From Arcobacter acticola (lineage in GTDB: Bacteria > Campylobacterota > Campylobacteria > Campylobacterales > Arcobacteraceae), in the NCBI RefSeq assembly GCF_013177675.1, contig NZ_CP042652.1, positions 2,542,001-2,606,000 of the forward strand: DNA of 64,000 nucleotides, read 5' to 3'. Within the stretch, counting starts at the first letter, position 1; each line of letters begins with the position of its first letter. The position numbers were made by a program, and so were the translations under genes. Below, piece after piece: positions 8,626 through 15,929 of this stretch. The notes beneath the pieces were generated by a model, which was not told the DNA's origin, ran no database searches, and saw only the letters and a list, made by a program, of their open reading frames with translations.

Positions 8626-9538
8626 TTGCTTATTAATAATAGTTTATTTTGGAGTCTTTAATGAAGTACTCAAGAAATCTTTAGATACACTTACAGATAA
8701 TAATGTTGATGTATTTTTATTTACAGACAAACCTGTTCTTTTAGAAGAAAAAGAGAATTTATGGAATCATCAAATATCAAGGAGTGAATTAGAATCTTTG
8801 ACATTAAAAACTTTAAATATAAGTCAAGAGTTTAATGATTATTATAAATTGTGTGATTTTAAAATATTTTACTACAGTATTTTAAAACAATATATTCAAA
8901 AGCAATATGACTATATTGGTTTCTGTGACTTGGATGTAGTTTTTGGAAATTTAGATTACTTTTTAAATAAACCTATAACAGAAAAAGCGAATGTAGTTGG
9001 TTCAAGAGGTCACCTAATGTTATTTGAAACTCAATACTATAAAAAAATTACCAGCGATTTATTAAAATTGAATTCAATTAAAAGGCTTTTAGAAAGTAAT
9101 GAAAATTATGCATTAGATGAATTTGAATTCCTCCATATTTATCTTGAAAAAGAAAAAAGCAAAAAGAATATCATATGGAATCAAGACATTTCTTTAAAAG
9201 CTGTTGATCTAAATTATTTTACTGAAAATTACATTTGTGTAAATAGAAAATTAGTATTAACTAGTTACTTAAAAAAGAATCTAAATATAGAAGTCATATT
9301 TGAAAATTCTCAAACTGAATATATCCCGTATATACATTTTCAAAAAAGAAAAATTAATGATAAATTTTTTAAAGAAAATGAAACTGTAAAGATTACAAAA
9401 CAATCTAAAATTAAAAACTTTAAGAGATTTATAAGTATTAGCATACAACGAATCAAAACAAAACTAACTACAGAACCAATTATAAAAAAGAAGTTACTAT
9501 CGAAATTATTTAGGAATGAAATTGAAAATAGTTTATAA
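8615..9538 (+). CDS. Putative glycosyltransferase, DUF6625-like
   Basis: A 307-residue protein with a GT-A-like pattern. The strongest sign is YIGFCDLDVVFGNLDYF near residue 105, in which Asp-Leu-Asp looks like a DxD metal site; this phrase is typical of DUF6625 proteins in polysaccharide loci. A hydrophobic LLIIVYFG strand opens the protein and a basic tail (KNFKRFISISIQRIKTK) could touch the membrane. Function is inferred from motif and operon position. Start follows AGGAGAG. It overlaps both neighbours. Confidence 0.7.
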   Translation: MANNCLLIIVYFGVFNEVLKKSLDTLTDNNVDVFLFTDKPVLLEEKENLWNHQISRSELESLTLKTLNISQEFNDYYKLCDFKIFYYSILKQYIQKQYDYIGFCDLDVVFGNLDYFLNKPITEKANVVGSRGHLMLFETQYYKKITSDLLKLNSIKRLLESNENYALDEFEFLHIYLEKEKSKKNIIWNQDISLKAVDLNYFTENYICVNRKLVLTSYLKKNLNIEVIFENSQTEYIPYIHFQKRKINDKFFKENETVKITKQSKIKNFKRFISISIQRIKTKLTTEPIIKKKLLSKLFRNEIENSL

Positions 9539-10433
9539 TAAGTTTTTAATTTTTAATTTTTTGTTTTTATTTATAATTGGATCGGGTCTTGGTTTTGGAC
9601 TAATAGATTATGACCATTTATTACAAAGAAGTAATATGAATCTATATGATAATATTGTAAAATTTTTAAACCCACATCCAATAGTTTTAATATTATTTAA
9701 TATATTAACAATTTCTATTTTATTAAGTAAAATTTTTGAAAGGAATAAATTAGTTTATATTTTTTTAATTACAAATCCTTTTATTCTTTTAAATACTTTT
9801 GATGCATATAATAAATTTTGTTTTACCATCTTTATGCTATATCTTTCAATTCGATTCTTTGAAAAAAATATAAATTATTTCTATATTTTCGTAGGATTTT
9901 TATTTTCTATTCATCCTTATTACATATTTGGTTTATTATATAATAAATATGTAATAAAAAAACTTATTATATTCCTGCCTATTTCATTAGTTTTTTTAAT
10001 ATTTGTATTTTTTTATTATGATTTATCTTCTTTAATATATGAAAATGATAAATATAAATTATTTATGCAATACTCGTATGATATAGCTTCTTTATCAGAA
10101 GGAAATTTAGCATTATCAAAGGAAATTACTGATCTTAGTTTTTCCTCAATTATTCAAAGAAGTATTGCAATGGTAATACCTATTTTATATATTAAAAGTT
10201 CTTCAATTGGATATTTATTTTTATCATTATACTTACTAGCTTTTTTTATTTATAGTATGAAAATATTTCTAAAAAATAGGCTTATTTTAATAAGTTTCAT
10301 TTCAATGTTTATTTTTATAGTTTTATTTTCAGGAAATGTTGCAGTATTTTATAGACATATTTTACCAATGTGGTTTTTCTTTTTATTTTACATTACCATT
10401 AATTTTACTAACTTACAAAAAGGAGAGAGATGA
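9516..10433 (+). CDS. Polytopic membrane protein, Wzy polymerase candidate
   Basis: A 305-residue protein made almost entirely of hydrophobic segments, about 9-10 by eye. It has a loop before HPYYIFGLL and a late VAVFYRHILPMW segment. No family motif is certain. A Wzx/Wzy locus needs a polymerase and this is the only unassigned polytopic protein here, so Wzy is the best guess; Wzy proteins are poorly conserved. The ATG at 9516 is only one base from AGGA; TTG at 9522 has better spacing and may be the real start. Confidence 0.6.
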   Translation: MKLKIVYNKFLIFNFLFLFIIGSGLGFGLIDYDHLLQRSNMNLYDNIVKFLNPHPIVLILFNILTISILLSKIFERNKLVYIFLITNPFILLNTFDAYNKFCFTIFMLYLSIRFFEKNINYFYIFVGFLFSIHPYYIFGLLYNKYVIKKLIIFLPISLVFLIFVFFYYDLSSLIYENDKYKLFMQYSYDIASLSEGNLALSKEITDLSFSSIIQRSIAMVIPILYIKSSSIGYLFLSLYLLAFFIYSMKIFLKNRLILISFISMFIFIVLFSGNVAVFYRHILPMWFFFLFYITINFTNLQKGER

Positions 10434-11635
10434 AAAAGATACTATTTTTTTTACATTTTACAAAAATAGGTGGAGCAGAACTGATTGCTATGCAATATAT
10501 AGAGGGATTAATAAAAAATGGTTATACAGTTGATTTAATTGTTGATTATAATATGGGTAAAGATGGAAATACATTTGAACATGCAATTCCCAAAGAAGCA
10601 AACTTTCAATATGTAAAATCAGAAAGAATATCTAAATTTATTTATAAACTAAGAACATTAGGTAAAAAAAATATTTTATTTAATATTCCATTGCTATTTG
10701 CTATAAAATTTTTTGATTTTTATTATTATAATACAAAAATTAAATCATTAATTAATAGAAATAATTATGACTTATCAATAACATTTTTTCAATTTTTACC
10801 TTCTCATATTACTAAATTTAAACATATGAAACATTTTATATGGCTACATGGTTCGGTTAATCAAATGTTTAGTGGAAAGAAAGCATTATTAAAAAATTCA
10901 TTTGGCAAAAAATTAAATTTATATGATAAAGTTTTTACAATTGCAGAAGAGATGAAAGATGAAGTTATAAATTTATATCCATTTATTAATAAAAATAAAA
11001 TTGAATTACTTTACAACCCTTTTGATTTTGAATCAATAAAATCTAAAGCAAATCAAACAACAAATTTATCAAGTGATGAAATAAATTTATTAAAAGATAA
11101 TTATTTCTGTACAGTAACAAGATTAGATGAAAATCAAAAAGATTTAACTACACTAATTGAATCTTATAAAATATTATTAACTAAAAATCAAATCACTGAA
11201 AAACTGTATATTATAGGTGATGGAATTGATAAAGTAAAACTCCAAAATCTAGTAGAGAGTTACGGACTTAATAAGAGCATATTATTTTTAGGAAAAAAAA
11301 CAAACCCTTTTGTTTGGATGCAAAATTCTAAAGCATTTATTCTTTCGTCAAAATTTGAAGGACTACCTACAGTTTTAATTGAAGCAATGATTTTAGAAAA
11401 ATTTGTTATTTCATCAAACTGCAAAACAGGTCCTTGTGAAATACTTGATAATGGGAAATGTGGTGATTTATTCGAGATAGGTGATGTAAAAGAATTATCT
11501 AATTTGCTTCTAAAAACTACAATAGACTCACAACATATTATAAATAAAGTTGTTAATTCTAAAAATCACATAGAAAAATTTAAAAAAGAAAATATAATTG
11601 AAAATTTAATTAAAATATTGGAGGAAAAAAGATGA
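10430..11635 (+). CDS. Family 4 glycosyltransferase
   Basis: A 401-residue GT-B enzyme beginning ILFFLHFTKIGGAELIAM, with the Gly-Gly-Ala-Glu loop typical of GT4. The C-terminal domain has TVTRLDENQKDLTTLIESY and the donor-site segment SKFEGLPTVLIEAMILEKFVISS containing E-x7-E. Unlike the 7486 gene it has a longer, basic N-terminal linker (KFFDFYYYNTKIK). ATG overlaps the stop of the Wzy candidate (ATGA), and GGAGAGA lies upstream. Sugar specificity is unknown. Confidence 0.88.
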   Translation: MKKILFFLHFTKIGGAELIAMQYIEGLIKNGYTVDLIVDYNMGKDGNTFEHAIPKEANFQYVKSERISKFIYKLRTLGKKNILFNIPLLFAIKFFDFYYYNTKIKSLINRNNYDLSITFFQFLPSHITKFKHMKHFIWLHGSVNQMFSGKKALLKNSFGKKLNLYDKVFTIAEEMKDEVINLYPFINKNKIELLYNPFDFESIKSKANQTTNLSSDEINLLKDNYFCTVTRLDENQKDLTTLIESYKILLTKNQITEKLYIIGDGIDKVKLQNLVESYGLNKSILFLGKKTNPFVWMQNSKAFILSSKFEGLPTVLIEAMILEKFVISSNCKTGPCEILDNGKCGDLFEIGDVKELSNLLLKTTIDSQHIINKVVNSKNHIEKFKKENIIENLIKILEEKR

Positions 11636-12585
11636 AAATATTAATTACTGGTGGAAGTGGCTTTATAGGGACAAGACTTATAGATGAATTAAAAAATGAA
11701 AATCATGAAATAATCATATATGATAAAGTAAAAAGTGCAAAATATCCTGAACTCACTATTGTAGATGATGTTAGAAATAGAGAAGGACTTAAAAAAGCCT
11801 GTGAAGGTATAGATATTATATATAATCTTGCAGCCGAACATGCGGATAATGTAACACCTCTTTCGCTTTATGCAGAGGTTAATATTGATGGAGCTAAAAA
11901 TATTGTAGAAGCAGCAAAAGCAAATAATATAAATAAAATTATATTTACAAGTTCTGTAGCAATATACGGATTAAATAGAGGTACCCCAAATGAATACATG
12001 GAAGCAAAACCTTTCAATGAATATGGTCGCACAAAATATGAAGCAGAAAAAATATTTTTAGCTTGGCAAAAAGAAAATGAAGCCAATAATCTCCAAATTG
12101 TTAGGCCGGCTGTTGTATTTGGTGAAGGAAATAGAGGTAACGTATATAATCTTATAAATCAAATCGTAAGTGGGAAATTTGCTATGATTGGAGATGGTTT
12201 AAATAAAAAATCTATGGGCTATGTAGGTAATATAGCTTTTTTCTTATCTTCTCTTAAAAATGTAGAAAAGAAACTAGATATTTTCAACTTCGCAGGAAAT
12301 AATGACTTATCTACAAAAGAAATACTTAATATTGTAAAGACCGAACTTAGTATAGATAAAAAATTTCCTACTATTCCTTATTCAATTGGTATTGTAGGAG
12401 GATTTGTGCTTGATATTATTTCTAAGATTACGGGTAAAAAATTCCCTGTTTCAGTTGTAAGAATTCAAAAATTTACTGCAGAAACTACTGTTTCTACTAA
12501 ACATCTTTTTGAAAGTGGATTTAAAGAAAAGTATACTTTAGAAGAAGGACTTAGAAATATGATAAAGTATGAATTCAAAAATTAA
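11632..12585 (+). CDS. NAD-dependent epimerase/dehydratase (extended SDR)
   Basis: A 317-residue SDR with the GGSGFIGTRL cofactor motif, IIYNLAAEH, FTSSVAIYG and the YGRTK Tyr-Lys pair. It differs from the two upstream epimerases. The sequence resembles 4-keto sugar reductases/epimerases used in O-antigen synthesis, but substrate cannot be told from sequence. It ends the overlapping run 5230-12585; a 441-bp spacer follows. Confidence 0.8.
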   Translation: MKILITGGSGFIGTRLIDELKNENHEIIIYDKVKSAKYPELTIVDDVRNREGLKKACEGIDIIYNLAAEHADNVTPLSLYAEVNIDGAKNIVEAAKANNINKIIFTSSVAIYGLNRGTPNEYMEAKPFNEYGRTKYEAEKIFLAWQKENEANNLQIVRPAVVFGEGNRGNVYNLINQIVSGKFAMIGDGLNKKSMGYVGNIAFFLSSLKNVEKKLDIFNFAGNNDLSTKEILNIVKTELSIDKKFPTIPYSIGIVGGFVLDIISKITGKKFPVSVVRIQKFTAETTVSTKHLFESGFKEKYTLEEGLRNMIKYEFKN

Positions 12586-13026
12586 TTTTATTTACATTAA
12601 TTTTAACATGACAAATTTATCGTTTAATATATGATAGCGATAGATTTACTCAAATATATATTCTATAGCCTAGTAGTTACAAAGGATGGATTGATACCAT
12701 TGTAATTATATAAAATTAGAGATTTTAAGAGTGGATTATATGAAATAAATAAATTGTAATGGAAAAGTATATCAAAACTATAAAAAACATATAATGAAGT
12801 TTAGTTGGTTCTGCTATTGATGATGATAGAGATTTTAGTGATACGTATTCTTTGGATCCCCAAATCAAGCTTGAGGATGACGGGGTGTCATTCCCAAGAC
12901 AAGAGTTGTCATTTCCCACTTGATGGGGAATCTATCAAGCCCGAAGATGACTGAGGGTAAAATATTGAATTATTAATTCATTTTTTATTTGATATAATTA
13001 TGTACAGAATATTGTAATGAATAAAT
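12586..13026. other. 441-bp intergenic region with repeat remnants
   Basis: No convincing gene. The first 260 bp are AT-rich without a long open frame. Between 12855 and 12955 lie two full hairpin repeats and fragments of others. Short frames reading through the repeats are not considered genes. A likely promoter for the Phd-type antitoxin (TATAAT at 12994-12999, within gatataattatg) precedes 13027. Confidence 0.6.
12855..12932. repeat. Two hairpin repeats with variant stems
   Basis: 12855-12881 (reverse orientation) reads GTCAT, CCTCAAG, CTTGA, TTTGGGG, ATC; its stems pair with two G-T wobbles. 12908-12932 (forward) reads GTCAT, TTCCCA, CTTGA, TGGGGA, ATC, paired with one wobble. The frame is identical to the alpha and beta classes elsewhere while stems differ. 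Confidence 0.85.
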
Positions 13027-13269
13027 ATGCAAGTAGTAAGTATGACAGAAGCAAGAAACAACTTTAAAGATATTTTTGACAGTGAATATCATAATCATGA
13101 TGAAGTTATAATTCATAGAAAAGGCAGAGAGAATGTTGTCGTAATATCTTTTGATGAATATAATTCTATGAAAGAAACTAGTTATTTACTTAGTTCAACA
13201 GCCAATAGAAAACATTTAGAAGAATCTATCAAACAATTAAGAGATGGAAAAACTATAGAAAAAGATTAA
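13027..13269 (+). CDS. Phd/YefM-family antitoxin
   Basis: An 80-residue protein with the family signature: VVSMTEARNNFKDIFD at the N terminus, a DEVIIHRKGRENVVVISFDEYNSM core and a flexible C-terminal tail (ANRKHLEESIKQLRDGK). It binds operator DNA and neutralises a RelE/YoeB-type toxin. Only a 12-codon remnant of a YoeB-like toxin follows, so this antitoxin appears orphaned. It might still act on a related toxin encoded elsewhere, which is inference. Confidence 0.9.
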   Translation: MQVVSMTEARNNFKDIFDSEYHNHDEVIIHRKGRENVVVISFDEYNSMKETSYLLSSTANRKHLEESIKQLRDGKTIEKD

Positions 13270-13300
13270 CCCACTTATAAAAGACATTCAAAGAGATCCT
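13265..13300 (+). pseudogene. YoeB toxin remnant
   Basis: Immediately overlapping the antitoxin stop, one frame reads INPLIKDIQRDP. This aligns with the INELIKDTRRTP segment inside E. coli YoeB, recalled from the family. The toxin start and end are both absent, and after about 13300 the sequence switches to a GDP-fucose synthase tail in another frame. Confidence 0.6.
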
Positions 13301-13388
13301 TCCAACTTCATAGTCTTGGATTCAAACATAAAGTTGAAATAGAAAATGGTATTAGAACTATGTATGAATGGTATTTGAAAACTGAAAA
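13294..13388 (+). pseudogene. fcl: GDP-L-fucose synthase 3' remnant
   Basis: The frame beginning near 13294 reads LHSLGFKHKVEIENG, then IRTMYEWYLKTEK. This matches the C-terminal end of GDP-L-fucose synthase (consensus LGWKHK...LEDGI...YEWFLEN). No upstream part of the gene exists in the window. After LKTEK the frame runs into hairpin repeats and stops at 13560. The locus probably once made GDP-fucose from GDP-mannose, fitting with manC next door. Confidence 0.75.
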
Positions 13389-13539
13389 GATTCCCAATCA
13401 AGTTGGGAATGACGGTGGTATGTTGGGAATGACGTTCTTCGTCATCCTCGGGCTTGCATTCTTCGTCATCCTCGGGCTTGCATTCTTCGTCATCCTCGGG
13501 CTTGCATCCTTCGTCATCCTCGGGCTTGACCCGGGGATC
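13389..13539 (+). repeat. Hairpin repeats with 24-bp tandem units
   Basis: Starts with an alpha hairpin in reverse orientation (13389-13413). Three 24-bp units follow, each ending CTCGGGCTTGCA (13435-13506), then a fourth unit that completes a full beta hairpin (GTCAT at 13513 to ATC at 13539). The tandem units are beta half-copies: left stem and loop without right stem. Confidence 0.9.
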
Positions 13540-13592
13540 AATGTAAAATTCCAAACGTAAGAAATAAATGTTTTTAGAAAAAGGAATAAAAA

Positions 13593-15050
13593 ATGACAAA
13601 CATAATCCTCTGCGGTGGAAGTGGTACAAGACTATGGCCAATCAGTAGAAGTCTTATGCCAAAACAGTTTGTAAAGCTATTTCTCGAAGAGAGTGCAGAG
13701 CACAAGGATAAGAAGTCATTATTTCAGCTTACAGTTGAGAGAAACTCAAAAGTTTGTAAATCACAATTTATAGTTTCAAACACAGAGCAATACTTTCTGG
13801 CTTTAGATCAGTTGGAAGAACTAGGAAAAACAAATAACAAATATCTACTAGAACCTGTTGGAAGAAACACAGCTCCTGCTATTGCACTTGCTTGTATGCA
13901 GTTAGATTATGATGAAATAGTTTTAGTAACTCCAAGTGATCATCTAATCAAAGATGAAAAAGAGTATGAAAAAGTATTAAAAAAAGCAAAAGAGTTCGCA
14001 AAAGATAATAAACTAGTTACTTTTGGAATAACTCCAACTTTTGCAGAAACTGGATTTGGGTATATAGAAGCTTCACCTGCAAATGGTGATTCGTCATTGG
14101 TTAATGGTATGGATGTTGTTAACTTTCATGAGAAACCAAGCTTAGATGTAGCAAATGAGTATCTAGAAACAAATAACAAATATACAAATAACAAATCAAC
14201 AAGTTACTATATGTGGAACTCTGGAATGTTTTGTTTTAAAGCAGGTGTATTTTTAGATGAGTTAGAAAAATACTCTGCTGAGATATATAATACTTGTAAA
14301 ACTGCATTTGATAATAAAAAAATTGATAATTCAACATTGAGAATTCAACATTCTCATATGGAAGCTATTCCAGATGATTCTATAGACTACGCTGTGATGG
14401 AAAAAAGTGACATAGTTAAAGTTATCCCATCAAATATCGCTTGGAGTGATGTAGGTAGCTTTGATGCTCTTTATGAAGAACTTCCAAAAGATAAAAATGG
14501 TAATACAAAAAATGATAAACATATATCAATAGATTCTAAAAACAATCTAGTATATGGATCAGATAGAATCATAGCTTCTATAGATGTAGAAGATTTAATA
14601 ATCATCGATACAGGTGATGCACTTTTGATTTCAAAAAAAGGAAGTTCGCAAAAAGTAAAAAAAGTTGTAGAAAAACTAAAAGCTTCTAATTCACAACTTC
14701 ACAATATCCACCAAACGGCCTATAGACCATGGGGAACATATACAGTTCTAGAAGAATCAGCTGGATATAAAATCAAAAGAATAGAAGTAAAACCAGGATC
14801 AAGACTATCTTTACAAAAACACTTCCATAGAAATGAACACTGGATAGTAGTATCAGGAACTGCAACGGTAACAGTTGGAGAAGAGACAAGACTAGTGCGA
14901 CCAAATGAATCTACTTATATAAAAATGGGTGAAGTACATAGACTAGAAAACCAAGGAAAAATTCCAGTAGTTTTAATAGAAGCTCAAGTTGGAGAATATA
15001 TAGATGAAGATGATATTGTTAGAATCAGCGATGATTTTAAAAGAGAGTAA
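13593..15050 (+). CDS. manC: Mannose-1-phosphate guanylyltransferase / mannose-6-phosphate isomerase
   Basis: The bifunctional type II enzyme. The N-terminal nucleotidyltransferase begins IILCGGSGTRLWPISR with the GTP-binding loop and has FGYIEA near residue 155. The C-terminal cupin phosphomannose isomerase domain begins near residue 375 (RPWGTYTVLEE) and includes the QKHFHRNEHWIVVSG metal-site region. Length 485 is typical. It makes GDP-mannose for the polysaccharide. AAAGGA lies upstream of ATG. The remnant fucose synthase upstream suggests that a GDP-fucose branch was lost. No phosphomannomutase gene is in the window. Confidence 0.95.
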   Translation: MTNIILCGGSGTRLWPISRSLMPKQFVKLFLEESAEHKDKKSLFQLTVERNSKVCKSQFIVSNTEQYFLALDQLEELGKTNNKYLLEPVGRNTAPAIALACMQLDYDEIVLVTPSDHLIKDEKEYEKVLKKAKEFAKDNKLVTFGITPTFAETGFGYIEASPANGDSSLVNGMDVVNFHEKPSLDVANEYLETNNKYTNNKSTSYYMWNSGMFCFKAGVFLDELEKYSAEIYNTCKTAFDNKKIDNSTLRIQHSHMEAIPDDSIDYAVMEKSDIVKVIPSNIAWSDVGSFDALYEELPKDKNGNTKNDKHISIDSKNNLVYGSDRIIASIDVEDLIIIDTGDALLISKKGSSQKVKKVVEKLKASNSQLHNIHQTAYRPWGTYTVLEESAGYKIKRIEVKPGSRLSLQKHFHRNEHWIVVSGTATVTVGEETRLVRPNESTYIKMGEVHRLENQGKIPVVLIEAQVGEYIDEDDIVRISDDFKRE

Positions 15051-15075
15051 CAAATTTATACAAATTTGTAATCAA

Positions 15076-15100
15076 GATTATAACATATTGTGTTATAATC
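15076..15100 (+). promoter_or_regulatory. Palindrome overlapping the -10 of the wza-wzc operon
   Basis: Two perfect 10-bp arms (gattataaca, 15076-15085; tgttataatc, 15091-15100) are separated by 5 bp. The right arm contains a TATAAT (15094-15099) positioned to start a transcript about 15 bp before the wza ribosome site. This could be a repressor operator or a chance AT-rich palindrome. Confidence 0.45.
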
Positions 15101-15123
15101 TTATCAAATAACAAGGGGAAGAA

Positions 15124-15921
15124 ATGACAAAAAGAAACCTATTTTTTTTAACTGCATTGGTTTTTATTTTTTCAGGTTGTGGAGTAAAAGAGTATAAACT
15201 TTTCCAAACACAAAACGCAGAACTAGAAAAAACAACGGTAGTTGATGAAAAAACTTACAAAGAAGAAGTTGTATTTGAAAATGTAATTGCACCAAATGAT
15301 AGAGTTGATATTACAGTATATATCCAATCAGGTGAAGGCAATCAGCAAATGACTTCTATGCTTACAAGCAGAGAAACAAATACAAGTAGCACAATACAAG
15401 AAAACATAGGACTTCTTGTAACTCAAGATGGTACAGTAAGACTTCCTCTTATTGGTAGTTTCAAAGTTGCTGGATATACACAAGATCAGGCTTCTGATAT
15501 TTTGATTCAAGAGTATAAAAAGTATATTAGAAATCCATATGTTCTAGTAGAAATAAAAAACCAAAGAGTTATAGTAATAGGTGAAGTAAAAACACCAGGA
15601 ATAGTATCAGTTACAAATGGAACTATGAATATCATCGAAGCAATCGCAAGATCAGGTGATGTTACAGATATGGCTTCAAGAAGTGATATCAAAGTAATCA
15701 GAGGTGATCTTAGAAACCCAGAGATTAGAAATGTAGACTTGACAAGAATGGACGCAGTTTCACTTTCAAGTTTATATCTAAAACCAAATGACATACTATA
15801 TGTACAACCAAGAGAAATCAAAGGTTACAATAGAGTATTTACAGACTTTATGCCGTTTTGGGAAACATTCTCAAGTGTCTTAAATCCATTTGTACAAACA
15901 AAATCACTTAAAGGTTGGTAA
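15124..15921 (+). CDS. wza: Wza-type polysaccharide export lipoprotein
   Basis: A 265-residue outer-membrane export channel protein. The N terminus is a lipoprotein signal (LFFLTALVFIFSGC) with lipobox cysteine near residue 19. The polysaccharide biosynthesis/export domain follows (NDRVDITVYIQ; LLVTQDGTVRLPLIGSFKVAG), then an SLBB-like segment (VIVIGEVKTPGIVSV). It is shorter than E. coli Wza (about 380) and lacks a clear C-terminal amphipathic helix, although the last residues (FMPFWETFSSVLNPF) are hydrophobic. AAGGGG precedes ATG. The Wzc gene starts just after. Confidence 0.93.
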   Translation: MTKRNLFFLTALVFIFSGCGVKEYKLFQTQNAELEKTTVVDEKTYKEEVVFENVIAPNDRVDITVYIQSGEGNQQMTSMLTSRETNTSSTIQENIGLLVTQDGTVRLPLIGSFKVAGYTQDQASDILIQEYKKYIRNPYVLVEIKNQRVIVIGEVKTPGIVSVTNGTMNIIEAIARSGDVTDMASRSDIKVIRGDLRNPEIRNVDLTRMDAVSLSSLYLKPNDILYVQPREIKGYNRVFTDFMPFWETFSSVLNPFVQTKSLKGW

Positions 15922-15929
15922 GCAAAAGT

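Noticed and set aside
12725-12919. Reverse 64-codon open frame
   Set aside because: Half of it reads through hairpin repeats; no family resemblance and no ribosome site.
13288-13641. Reverse open frame encoding KPEDDEE repeats
   Set aside because: It is the translation of tandem hairpin repeats and overlaps the manC start; not a gene.
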